Below, in pieces: positions 22,329-32,481 of a stretch of DNA of 64,000 nt. This DNA comes from Arthonia radiata (lineage: Eukaryota; Ascomycota; Arthoniomycetes; Arthoniales; Arthoniaceae), in the NCBI GenBank assembly GCA_002989075.1, contig PSQN01000012.1, positions 1 through 64,000 of the forward strand, read 5' to 3'. The position numbers and the translations under genes are program-made. Within the stretch, counting starts at the first letter, position 1. Each line of letters starts with the position of its first letter. Below the pieces are notes generated by a model, which did not search any database, was not told the DNA's origin, and saw only the letters and a program-made list of their open reading frames with translations.

Positions 22329-22734
22329 CTTATCTATAGCAGCTATTTTACTAGCTAGCCTATTTATAGCGTTACGGCTGTTTAGTACTAAAGTAGTAGA
22401 TATAATTAATCTACTTTCTCTACTTTTATAGTAAGTTTATTAAAGTATAACGTTGGTCGCTAAGAGAACCGAACTAAGGCTTACTTATCTTATATACTTA
22501 TTAACCTTAATAGTAAGTATCTTATATACTAAAGACTAAAAGGTAGGAAGAGCGAGATAAATTATAAAGAGTAAGAGGGGCTTAACTAAGTAGACAGAAG
22601 GTAAAGTACGTTACCTGAATATAGTCGAAGAACTCGTATTCAGATATTAAGTTAATAGACTAAAGTCTATCCTAAGGTCGGCCATTAGTCTAGCTATATA
22701 GTTTAAGGTACATAGGTATGTTCCCCTGTGTCCG
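22329..22734 (-). mobile_element. Older type A Gypsy remnant, right part: gag start and truncated 5' LTR
   Basis: This continues the split element from 14985: decayed gag start and leader to 22445, then a 5' LTR from 22446 that matches other LTRs up to about 22734 and then stops in the middle. The rest of the LTR is missing. Immediately to the right, base composition changes to ordinary single-copy DNA. This truncation is therefore the repeat/gene boundary. Confidence 0.82.
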
Positions 22735-23329
22735 ATAGTTCTAACGACTCTTCTATTGCGTTGTCGGGATCTTAATGCGATATCGCGACGTCGCCGACGT
22801 CGCCATGTCGGAGTCGTCGGGTATACTGCATGATGCTCTAATGAGGCTGGCTGCGCTCAGCCCTGTACTAGCCTGATGTGGTAAGATCGTAACACTTAAC
22901 ATAATTTGTTCTATACGTCCTCGTATACAACACAGCGATATTAGCGGCAATCCTCACAACGTCGATATAGCGTCCACGATATGGCGTCCACTTCTTCTCT
23001 CCTACAGTCTTCCTTCGTCTTCCTCGCGGCCCAGGTACTGGCAATTGCCAGGAAGCCGGCCAAAAGCAGATGTCGCTAGCGGGATCGTTGAACAGAGAAC
23101 TTTCTGGCGATGTCGAATCTGTGCGCCTTGTGCAACGACGGCAATTGACTGACGCTGCTTGACAATACGACGACCAGTAGAGGGAGACAGGTTCGGTTGA
23201 CTGCTACCATGGCAGATATAGGGTGGTACATCGATGGCAGTCTGTGCGTCGTAACTACCATTCACATCGTTAGTCATAGCAGTTCAAACCCATCGCAGTC
23301 CGGACTGACAAGCGTCATGTACCTCTCTC
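22735..23329. other. Intergenic: repeat boundary to DUF3292 gene 3' end
   Basis: Ordinary, non-RIP sequence. It should hold the 3' untranslated region of the minus-strand gene ending at 23330. Short open frames here have no recognisable product. No RNA gene was seen. Confidence 0.6.
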
Positions 23330-25543
23330 TCACCACGCCACCCACTTTTGTCCGCCCATTGCCACAAGGCGATTGAACAGCTCGTCGCGAAGAGGGCACG
23401 CCGTAATCTTCCATGTATTTCCATCGCGATCGCCAATCTCGAGGCCATCGGCTACTTCACGGTCGAGAGCCCAACCTACCACAAGCTTTGCTTTCCAGCC
23501 GAAGCCACCAATCTTTTTCAAGTCTCTGATATCAGCTATCGCGATCGTCCACACTGGGTGCAGGTCTTCTCTTTCCATGGTGCCAATTCTCTCGATTGAT
23601 GCGTCTGTGGAGAAGCTGATGCAAGGAATAGTAGCCTTTGTGCTGATGTAAGCATGGCCTCTCTTGCCGTGAAAGCGTGATTTGAATTCGATTGGACCAG
23701 AGGTGAGATCTTCTTGTGGTTTAGGCAGCACACCAAGACGATTCTTTGCAGAAGTAGAGCCAGCAGATGCTTTCAGTCGATCAGCTCCCATGGCGCTTGC
23801 AACCGCGCCTCTCACGGAGCTCTTGAAAGCACCTAGTATGCGCGAGCCCCTCTTGCCGTGTGTCTTTTCCTTGGAAGCAGCAATATCAGGCGATTCGACT
23901 TGTGTAGCCTGCGAAGGGTCATGGGCCATTGCTTCTACTTGCAAGAATGTTAGCCAACAGCCGTTCAAGAAATAATCAAACGGCAAAGACACTGTACCTT
24001 CGAGCTCCTCCCTAGTAGCGCCGAGCGGCGCGTCAGCGCCTGTGCTGTCCAAGTGAGCGTCCGTTACTTCGACAGATTTGTCCGGTGGTGCTTCGTGTGT
24101 TTGAGGAGGCGGAGGCAACGGGGCTTTGTTCGCTTCACCCACACGGAGCAGGGTGATCGTGAGCTGCGCGTTGGTCGGAACGCCCTTGAGGAGAGTATTG
24201 CGTATCTCAAGCATCTTCTGCCAGTTGGGGAACTTCTCGTTCAAAATGTGATAGCCGCGCATGATGATCGGATCGCCAAAGAAGCCGAAGCCAACACCGA
24301 AAGTGACGCCCTTCATGAGCATGTAGGCCGTGATGAAAAGAGAAATAGCGAGGAGAGGGACGACTAGAGATGCCAGGCGCAATCGTGGACCATCACGAGG
24401 GAATGGGTGTGTGGGTGAGAGCGCGTTCGCAAAGCGCTCCCAGCCATCAGCGACATCTTGTAAACCATGCATGATCGGCCGCATCTTGTTCCACATGGCC
24501 GCCTCCATGGGCTGCTTTGTCTTGTCTCGATGCTCTGACGCATTGGCGCCTCCGGCACTAACTCTTGCATTGGACGCGCTAATCGCTAAGCTGGTTGGAT
24601 CAGGAGCACTATCAGCTGGCGAGCCCTCTTCAGCGGTGTGCTCTCCCTGCGGGTGCTTGCCAGTCGCACTGCTGAGGGCAACGTGAGCTATGCCGTTGAC
24701 GAAGTTGCTAGCCTCCTGTTCCACAGCTTCGCCTTGGTACTGCTCTGGTGCACCTGTGGCACTGTCGGTGGAACCAAGAACGCCAGCTGGCGGCTTCTGC
24801 ACGCCACCATGCTTGCCTGAGACGAGTGCTAATGGCGCTGGTGGGAAGAGGAAGCTTCGAGACGGAGGATAGGCGATGAGAGTGATCGTCATACAGGCGA
24901 AGGTAGGTACGAGGAGGTTGAGAACCCAAGCGAGGAAGTAGACCTGTGGCCAGTATTAGTTGAAGGATTGCTGGAGTACAAGGTATACGTACGGTACAGA
25001 AGCCAGCTGTTCGTCGACTTTCATTCCAAGACCTGAGACGAACAATGTGCTTTCCAAAGCCCATCAGGCCGATGCCCACCGTCATGTATAACCGCTCGAC
25101 GGTGCTGCGAAGCTTGTCCGGAGAGAATTCATCTTCATCTGCAATGTTCAAGTCGAGATTGCCGGGCACGGGCGTCGTGGTTTCCTTGACGTGGTAGATT
25201 TGCTACCCTTGGATATAAGTTTCGGCGATTTGGTTCAGCAACAGTATCAGCGTACCTTGTTGAAGCGTCGAACAAGCATCCAGAGGTATTCGTTATCCAT
25301 GCCGCCCACGAGAGGAGAGGGTACCTTCTCTTGCGGCTCATTCCAGCCTAGGTCCTTCACCTCGAGGTCGTGTGCGTGCTGAGCAACGCCTTTCTCGTCG
25401 TGTTCCGCGGTGGCCAATGCATGGCTAGCGGTTTCACCCTCGTCCAGGGCATGAGACTTCTCGTGTTGATCAGGGTCATTGACGGCGTTGGTTTTCTCCG
25501 GTACAGGGACTAAATCTTGGTAGTTGACGCCTGTCCCGGACAT
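23330..25543 (-). CDS. DUF3292 family membrane protein
   Basis: Three exons, 25543-25256, 25202-24993 and 24943-23330, give a 703-residue protein; introns are 53 bp (GTACGC...TAG) and 49 bp (GTACGT...CAG). The N-terminal part carries LVGGMDNEYLWMLVRRFNK at about residues 78-96, followed across the intron by QIYHVKET, a conserved block of the fungal DUF3292 family (Pfam PF11696, from memory). Hydrophobic segments lie at about residues 167-205 and again around LASLVVPLLAISLFITAYML. The block FPNWQKMLEIRNTLLKG is also typical. The C-terminal 120 residues look like a globular beta-rich domain, perhaps GRAM/PH-like, which is inference. Molecular function is unknown; a membrane location is likely. 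Confidence 0.85.
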
Positions 25544-26146
25544 GTTGAAAGCGGAAGCAATGCAGGGATCGGACTTCCCAAAGGAAAGATCAGGTGAGAA
25601 CTAATGTTAAGCTTATTCGCTTACCCGGCGACAGATCAGATAAGATTGATGTCACACAACATTGCAACAATTAAAGCGCGCTCATTCAGCCCTACCAGCC
25701 CTACCACCCTGCCCGTGCCTGCCGTTAGCTTTGACTCCAGACGTTGGCCTCGCAACACCTCAACCCCCCTAGACATCACGCAAGCAATACCTCATACGAG
25801 CATCAACGTAAGCCGAATTTCTCGAACAAAGCGCCAGATAAGGCGAGTGCGGCGCAACCGAGCGTAAGGGAGCTTTGTAGACGGCGCCGAGCGCATACTT
25901 GTGGCTCGTCTAGGGTGGGCTGCATCCACTTGAAATACCGATACCTGGCGTCAAGGCAATCATATTTAGCCAAAGCAGCAGGAGTCATACCAGCTCATCA
26001 TTTGCAGTTCTATCAGATATCACCACCTTGGTCACTCGAGCTTGATTCGCGTGCAACAGCAGCGGCGAGCATCCGTACTAGCAGCTTTGCCTGATGTACT
26101 GCGAGGTTGGTAACGGTTTCCAAGATTTGAAAAGACAGGTTTGACG
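25544..26146. other. Intergenic: DUF3292 promoter side and CoA-transferase 3' side
   Basis: About 600 bp between two minus-strand genes. It should include the promoter and 5' leader of the DUF3292 gene and the 3' end of the CoA-transferase gene. Two plus-strand open frames (25604-25867 and 25744-26094) lack any recognisable feature and are low in confidence as genes. No tRNA was seen. Confidence 0.55.
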
Positions 26147-27754
26147 TCAAGACACCACGCCTTCCGCCCGTAGAGTCTTCACTTGGTCGCTGCTTCGTCC
26201 AAGCATGCTTATCAGCACCTCATCGGTATGCTGGCCAAGTGTGGGCGGCGCAGTCCTCACACCTGGCCGCGCTTCACTCCATTTAATGGGCGTGTTCAGT
26301 AGCTTCATCGTGCCACATTCCGGGTGCTCGACCTCTATCACCATACCTCTCGCCTGCGTATGTGGGTGCTCGAGGCTAGCTTTAACATCATTGATCGGCG
26401 CGTACGGCATACCGCTCCCCTCCAAGATCGCCAGCCACTCCTGCGTCGTCTTCTGCTCCGTCTCTGCCTCAATGAGGCGCTCGAGCTCTTGCCGATTGGC
26501 CACGCGCAGCGCATTTGTGGAGAAACGGCGGTCCAAAGGCCATTCGGGTTTCCCTAGGCGCTGACATAGAATTCCGAACAGCTTGTCATTTCCGCCACCG
26601 ATCAGAATGTCGCCGTCTTGAGTCTTGAACCCCATATACGGCACAATACTAGGATGTGCGGTGCCCCACCTGCCCGAGTCTGGCTTACCGGTGACAAGCA
26701 CAGAAGAAGCAATGTTGCTGAGGGAGGCGAGCTGGCAATCTGAGAGTGCGACGTCGATATGCTGGCCCTTGTTTCCGTTCTTCGTGCGGTGGAGTAATGC
26801 TGCCATGACTGCATTTGAAGTATATAGCCCGGTCGTCAGGTCTGTGATCGCAACACCGACCTTGGCGGGCGGCCCATCTCGATGGCCAGTAATATGCATT
26901 AGACCGAACTCGCTAGATTACTGTCAGCACGGTGGCTGAATGCCAACTTCGTCGAAGACCTCACCCTTCCACCATGACGTCGTAACCAGGTTTGTTGCTA
27001 AATGGTCCGCTCTGTCCATAGCCTGTGATGCTTGCATAAATCAAGGACGGGTTGAGCTCGGACAGCGTCGAGTAGTCAAGAGCATACTTTTTCAGTGAGC
27101 CCGGAAGGTAGTTCTCAACAACGACGTCGCACGTCTTCGCCAACTCGTGGATGATCTTCTGGCCGTCAGGGTGCTGGAAGGAGAGACCGAGGGACTTCTT
27201 GTTGCGGTTGACCTGCAGTGAGGTCAACAGCCCATTACACCTAGCGTATTCGGATATTCAACGGACGGAGAGATAGTATGCGGCTTCACCAGGACCATCC
27301 TTGTTGCTCTCTGCAGTATACGTTGCGTATGGAGGACCCCACGCTCTCGTGTCGTCGCCGCGAGTCGGGTGTTCGATCTTGATAACCTCTGCGCTGGCAA
27401 TCGCTTCCCGTTAGTCATTGATGCGACACTCAACGCGAAGGACCGGTCGTCCATACTGGGTATTCTATGCGTACCCGAGGTCACCTAGCATCTGTGTTGC
27501 GTATGGCTAACCACTCGACGTGAGTCCCTTGCGTATGCTATCTATGAACGCATTTGCAAACTTACACCGGCCAGCACTCTTGTCATGTCCAACACCCTTA
27601 CACCGGCCAATGGCAGCTTGCTCGGATCAGGCGCGTTGGACACAGAGGCCAGTGCCCTACATCTTTCGGGTCTTACAAAGCGTGAAACCATGGGTATCGG
27701 GCGCGCTACATTGCTAAGCAGCGGCCGGCAAGTTCGATAAACGTACCCAGCCAT
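26147..27754 (-). CDS. Family III CoA-transferase (CaiB/BaiF), SUGCT-like, probably mitochondrial
   Basis: Five exons, 27754-27566, 27506-27475, 27393-27267, 27212-26965 and 26912-26147, give 453 residues; introns are 59, 81, 54 and 52 bp and the third starts GTCCGT. The protein transfers CoA between carboxylic acids. GVRVLDMTRVLAGPYATQMLGD and GAEVIKIEHPTRGDDTRAWG are the family III N-terminal signature. ITDLTTGLY holds the Asp expected to form the acyl-anhydride intermediate. Closest in pattern to succinyl-CoA:glutarate/hydroxymethylglutarate CoA-transferases, so a role in mitochondrial organic-acid or amino-acid breakdown is likely. Residues 1-40 are rich in Arg and Ser and lack acidic residues up to about 30, fitting a mitochondrial presequence. 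The substrate cannot be fixed from sequence. Exon 2 is only 32 nt. Confidence 0.88.
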
Positions 27755-28002
27755 TCTGATCGAAGAAACCAGGATCAGATGACAACGTGGAAGAGACGAG
27801 AGTACTCTCGCGACCAGTGCACCTCTTCCATCTCGGTACTCATCATGCGGGCCGATAAGTCCGCAATCTCCACCTCATAATTTCGTCATCATTCCCTGGT
27901 GTTGTGCACGCAAATGCATTCTTGCGAGCAACAAGAGAGTATCATTTCCAGCTCTCCGGCTCTGGACAATCTCGCACGCCGTAAATTCGACCAGTCAACA
28001 GC
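27755..28002. promoter_or_regulatory. Divergent promoter region, CoA-transferase / RIB5
   Basis: 248 bp separate the two start codons, so the two promoters must overlap or share elements. No clear TATA box or known binding site could be assigned. Confidence 0.55.
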
Positions 28003-28768
28003 ATGTTTACAGGCATAGTCGAAACCATCGGCAGTCCGTCAGCCACCCCTCACCTTCCTCGCAACAGGACCCCACTGATACCATCCAGCCGTCTCCTCCC
28101 TCGAACCCCTTGACACGTCCTCAAGCGGTGGCAGCGGCACTTCTCTGACCATCTCTGACTGTGGTCCCATTCTCACCGACGCGCATCTTGGCGACAGCAT
28201 CTGCGTTAATGGAACATGCTTGACGATCACCGAAATGCCTTCGCCCACACCACCCACCTCATTCAAGGTGGGAATTGCGCCAGAGACTCTGCGGCGAACA
28301 AACCTGGGACGACTGGAAGAGAAGAGTGATGTCAATCTCGAGCGAGCGCTGTTGCCAGAGACGAGGTTAGGCGGTCACTTCTTACAAGGACACGTAGACA
28401 CGATTGCAACCATCATCGGCAAGAAAGCCGATGGCAATGCGATCACGTTCCGCTTTCAGCCGAGAGAGAAAACCGTGCTTCGGTACATCATCGAGAAGGG
28501 ATATGTGGCGCTGGATGGAGCGAGCTTGACAGTGACGGCCGTTGGCGAAGACTGGTTTGAGGTCATGTTGATAGCCTACACGCAGGAGCGAGTGGTAACA
28601 GCGGCCAAAGACGAAGGTGAGGAAGTCAACGTGGAGGTGGAAATGGTAGGAAAGTACGTGGAGAAGAGCGTGGCTGGGTACTTCGAGGGCAGAGAGGGCG
28701 GAGGAGATCTGGGTGCGTTGAAAAAAATCGTAGACAGGTTGGTTGACGAGAGATTGAAGCAAAGATGA
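28003..28768 (+). CDS. RIB5: Riboflavin synthase (alpha chain)
   Basis: Two exons, 28003-28033 and 28089-28768, encode 236 residues. The 31-nt first exon gives MFTGIVETIG, the universal start of the family; the 55-bp intron starts GTCCGT, has a CTGAT branch site and ends CAG. The enzyme converts two 6,7-dimethyl-8-ribityllumazine molecules to riboflavin and a pyrimidine, the last step of vitamin B2 synthesis. Two lumazine-binding repeats are present: residues 1 to about 95 (with GTSLTISDCGPIL, GTCLTIT and APETLRRTNLG) and about 100 to 200 (LGGHFLQGHVDT, DGASLTVTAV). Length is normal for fungi. Works as a trimer in the cytosol (family knowledge). Its neighbours are not riboflavin genes. Confidence 0.95.
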
Positions 28769-29027
28769 GAGATGCAGGCAGCCGAGCTTTCAGTGCGTAG
28801 ATGAGTACCAATTGGCTCTGTGTGGGCATTTCAGGACGACAGCATGATTGACTTGTGGACATGAAAAGTCCCGCAAAACACCCTCTTGGATGATCATTCG
28901 CAAGCGATAGATGTCGTGTCTAATAGAATTACTCTAGTTGATGCTTCCCCAGAACTACCCAGCGCCGCGCTATGCTGAAGCATCGTCTATTCGTCTGGTT
29001 GACTGTCCTACCGTTACCGTAGAAGCT
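28769..29027. other. Convergent 3' intergenic region, RIB5 / BRF1
   Basis: 259 bp between the stop codons of two convergent genes. It should carry both poly(A) regions. Nothing else was recognised. Confidence 0.5.
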
Positions 29028-32009
29028 TCACGACAAAGGTTGTTCGTAATCTTCGTCGCCCTCGAATCCGATTTCCTCATCATCATCGTATTGCACGTTG
29101 TCTTCCTCGTCGGCGTACTCGTCAGCAAGCGCGTCCAGCGGCTCGTCGGCATTCGCCATCTCTTCTTCCTCATCCGCCTCACTCATCTCTTTTATCTCGT
29201 CTGCTTCGTCTGCGTTTTCTTCGCCTGCTTCGCTATGCGCAGCTTCGGGCGCTTTCCGTTGCTGCTCTATGAGCTGAGCGAGTCGCGCGCGGTGCAGATC
29301 AGGAGGAGCGTCGCTTGCTTCAATCGCTTGACTTTCCCCGCGTTCGCGCGACTGGTGTTGCTCCAAATCACTGCCAGCCACACTTTGCTGTCGACCTGCA
29401 TCACTCGGCGCCTCGCTCTCCTGTCGACTTCCAAGGCCAGCGCTGTCGGTGCCGCCGCTGCTTGTGGGGTCGATGGAGCTTGATCTTCGAACAACAGTGT
29501 ATAGCGCTTTCATATGATCATCAAGCGCGTTCTTGTTGACCCATTTACTGAAATTCTTACCGCGCTTATTGATCATACGGTGAGCTGCTTCTGCAGCAGA
29601 CTGAGGCTTGCCACCTTCCTCGACAACTTTACCGTCGCCCATCTTACCCTTTATCCTGGCCTTCCTCGTTTTTTGGCCATCAACCTTCTCGCCGTCACCC
29701 GCTTCAGAGCCTTGTCGACCGCGCGGTGGGCCTCGAGCTTCCAACATAGCCCGGCGCAGATGCTTCCGCTGCTGATCGCGAAGCCATTCCTCATTGTCTG
29801 TAACCCAAATGACTTCTTTGATGCGAACATCGGCCTCTGAAAGACGACAGAATTTCACTTCTGGGTCATCATCAAACTCCGAGGGCGAGATTTCTGGATC
29901 AGATGAGATGTCCCACCGACCGAACTTACGTTGGCTCTTCTTCTTAGGCTGTGCCTCTTCCTGTTGTGTTGTAGCCGGTGTGGCCAGCGCAGGTGAGTCA
30001 CTTGTAGTTGCAGGTCTGATGAGCTCCGGCGATTCTCTGAGTGGCACTGCTGGCTTGGACGAAGCTTCGGCATCCTGAGATTGCGTCGCAGAAGGCGTGA
30101 GTAAGCCACCCGACATTATTGGCTCATCATCTGGTATCTCGTCTTCGGACCTTTCAGGCGGCACAGATGATTTTTGTCCGCGAGAATGCGGCGTGAGAGG
30201 CCCATCGTTTGCTGAGGTGGAGGAAGGAGATTTCGATGCCCGAGATCGCGTTCTTCGTCGATCAACACGGTCAAAAGGCTGTTCCTCATTCTCGTCGGCG
30301 TCACTCTCCGTGCTTGACTGTTCGCTATCATCGTCTGACACATTGATGACCAACCCTGATTGCTGTCGTCTGGCCTCGATCTCCTGGCGTCGTCTTTCAC
30401 GCTCGGCGGTGCGTACTTGGTCGGCTGCTTTGCTCGCTCTATCGGCGTAATAGTTGAACTTCACATCGTCGACCTGCTCGGTCAATTCGCTGTCATTCAG
30501 TTGCTTGCTGATCTCTGCTTCGAGCTGCTTCTCCGATATGAGGTCGTCTTCTGTGATGATCTTCATCTCTGGTCGTTCCATGGCCTTTAATCTTCTCTTC
30601 TTCGGTAACGTTTCTTTGCGAGCCCTGCTTGCTTTAGCAGCACTCCTGTACGGTCCTGGCGAAGGCGATCGTGAAGGTGTGCGAGCACCATCATCGGCCT
30701 CCAGCCTAAAGTCTCGTCTGACCGGTTCTGCTGCTGAATCGAGTGCTGGATCTACAGCGATAGGCTTGGGAGGGATGGCAAACCCTTCGGCATCTCTGCG
30801 AAGTTTGGCCGGTGATGTTTCCGGGTCCTGAGGGGTGTCATCGACTTGATCCGGATTACCTCGAGAACCATGATACATTTCTCGGAGTTTCCGTTTCTTC
30901 AGCTCTTTCAAACGCGCTTCGTATAGCACCGGTGGATCGTGTTGCTTCTTCAGGCGAAGACCACGCGCTCTGAACTCTTCCACAGACAGTGCACTGCTGT
31001 CAGTACGCTTGAATTCCTCGAGTCGCTTGTCGATAGTGAGGTCGGCCACTTTAACGACATAAACCACCTCCCTGACCGTACGACGAAAGTTGTTCATCCT
31101 TGCAGCAAGAATAATGCATGCACCACATAGACCTGCGGGTTGTCGACCGGTTGTAATCCAGTCTCGCTTCATTCGTTTGATAATCCGAGCTGCGTCTGTG
31201 GCAACGCGTTGAGTCTTATCCCCGAACTCGAGTTTCTGTGCGTAACGCTGGATGAGCTCCTCAATCTCGAGCATAGGCACACGACTGAGGGTATCATTGG
31301 GTCGAGGGTTCAGCAAGAGAGTCTTTTGCATGGCCTGATAAATTTCTCCTAAGCGGAACACGTTCACTTTGATAGCCTCGGCGAAGTCGATGAGAAGTAT
31401 CGTATTCTCATGTTTTTGTCTGCGGCACGAAACGTACAGACATACAGCGGCGACTGTGCGCACGCGTCGTCCCACAATGAACCGGTGGATAACTGCGACC
31501 CGGTAAATATCCACGGCCTGCTCGATGATAGCTTCACCGGTGATATTGAGAAAATTGGCAATCTTGCGGACTTCTTCTCGACCAGTGCTCTGAGAGACTT
31601 CTTGACTATTCGTCTGGACACCGCGTTTGAAGGCTGGCCCAAGGGTGCGAGCGTGGCGTTGACCCTCCCCAACGAAACCGCCTTGAACGACAGCTGCTCC
31701 GCTTGAAGACTCGCCAAACGTAACTTCGGAGACAATGTTGGAGTCTGGAATAGTAGCACCACAACTGAGGCAGGTGACTTGGCCATCGACGTCTTGCACG
31801 TCTGGGCTCTCGCATTCTGGGTTAGGACATCGTGATCGTGGGGCTTCGACTCGTGGCGGTGGCGCTTTGGGTTTCTGGATTTTCGATGGAAGACGTCTTA
31901 ATGTAGAGCCAGCCCTCGAGGGCACAGCCGAGCCCACCCTCGACAGCGACCGTGGGCCGGGCCTCGGCGTGGCTGTTGGGCGAGGGGCGGGTGTGACTTG
32001 CGAGGACAT
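29028..32009 (-). CDS. BRF1: Transcription factor IIIB subunit BRF1
   Basis: A single intronless 993-residue frame from ATG at 32009. BRF1 is the TFIIB-related subunit of TFIIIB that recruits RNA polymerase III to tRNA and 5S rRNA genes. Residues 61-83 form a zinc ribbon (C61, C66, C80, C83) in CPNPEC...CLSCG. Two cyclin-like repeats follow, at about 133-235 (with AAVCLYVSCR) and 245-345 (GLCGACIILAAR). The fungal BRF1 homology region that binds TBP lies about residues 690-800, including EVIWVTDNEEWL and the SKWVNKNAL block. The first 60 residues are Pro/Ser/Arg-rich, the middle is charged and low in complexity, and the last 80 are very acidic. It is longer than yeast Brf1 (596), mainly from low-complexity insertions. 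Essential in yeast. Confidence 0.94.
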   Translation of the reverse strand: MSSQVTPAPRPTATPRPGPRSLSRVGSAVPSRAGSTLRRLPSKIQKPKAPPPRVEAPRSRCPNPECESPDVQDVDGQVTCLSCGATIPDSNIVSEVTFGESSSGAAVVQGGFVGEGQRHARTLGPAFKRGVQTNSQEVSQSTGREEVRKIANFLNITGEAIIEQAVDIYRVAVIHRFIVGRRVRTVAAVCLYVSCRRQKHENTILLIDFAEAIKVNVFRLGEIYQAMQKTLLLNPRPNDTLSRVPMLEIEELIQRYAQKLEFGDKTQRVATDAARIIKRMKRDWITTGRQPAGLCGACIILAARMNNFRRTVREVVYVVKVADLTIDKRLEEFKRTDSSALSVEEFRARGLRLKKQHDPPVLYEARLKELKKRKLREMYHGSRGNPDQVDDTPQDPETSPAKLRRDAEGFAIPPKPIAVDPALDSAAEPVRRDFRLEADDGARTPSRSPSPGPYRSAAKASRARKETLPKKRRLKAMERPEMKIITEDDLISEKQLEAEISKQLNDSELTEQVDDVKFNYYADRASKAADQVRTAERERRRQEIEARRQQSGLVINVSDDDSEQSSTESDADENEEQPFDRVDRRRTRSRASKSPSSTSANDGPLTPHSRGQKSSVPPERSEDEIPDDEPIMSGGLLTPSATQSQDAEASSKPAVPLRESPELIRPATTSDSPALATPATTQQEEAQPKKKSQRKFGRWDISSDPEISPSEFDDDPEVKFCRLSEADVRIKEVIWVTDNEEWLRDQQRKHLRRAMLEARGPPRGRQGSEAGDGEKVDGQKTRKARIKGKMGDGKVVEEGGKPQSAAEAAHRMINKRGKNFSKWVNKNALDDHMKALYTVVRRSSSIDPTSSGGTDSAGLGSRQESEAPSDAGRQQSVAGSDLEQHQSRERGESQAIEASDAPPDLHRARLAQLIEQQRKAPEAAHSEAGEENADEADEIKEMSEADEEEEMANADEPLDALADEYADEEDNVQYDDDEEIGFEGDEDYEQPLS

Positions 32010-32481
32010 GGCTCGGTAGATACTACCTATTTGGCACAGTACGATGGTCAGCCTCGATCAGTAGATATACTCTCATAATAGTATCTGATGTTGAAGCTGA
32101 TGGGTGGTGAGGGAGAGTGTATGGCAGAGTGGAAGGGTGGGGTTGTGCTCGAATTCACCGTGACTGTTTTGCGTCGCGTGGAACCTAGCCTCCGTATCTA
32201 GCGGGGGTTTCCTAAAGCGGTATATCGTCACGACCGCACCCCGCAATCGTCACGCGTTCAATCCTGCCTGGTGTTGAATTATTTCGATGCACTTCCGACA
32301 AGTGTCAGCTTTAAAAGCCTTGGAGTTCACTAATCATACGAAAGCCACAATATACGCCGGCGTCGTCGAGGAAAAGACTCATCAATAGTGTTGGTGTAAG
32401 CACCCGTCATCAGATGTGCGAGGTATCTTAACCCTTGATGAGGTGGATTGAAATCATAAACCGGCAATTTCTTTGACTTGA
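32010..32481. other. Intergenic: BRF1 promoter and SSF1 3' side
   Basis: 472 bp of single-copy DNA between two minus-strand genes. It should contain the BRF1 promoter and the SSF1 3' untranslated region. I checked it for tRNA-like A/B boxes and saw none convincing. Confidence 0.5.

Noticed and set aside
27755-28002. FMN riboswitch upstream of riboflavin synthase
   Set aside because: No such fold could be seen, and FMN riboswitches are not known in fungi.
26147-28768. CoA-transferase and RIB5 as a metabolic gene cluster
   Set aside because: The two enzymes are not in one pathway, and the other neighbours are housekeeping genes for transcription, ribosome assembly and transport.
28938-31706. 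Several plus-strand open frames of 60-180 codons
   Set aside because: All lie antisense to BRF1, whose low-complexity coding sequence leaves other frames open by chance.
32010-32481. tRNA gene next to BRF1
   Set aside because: A GCGTTCAATCCTGC stretch resembles a B box, but no matching A box or cloverleaf could be drawn.
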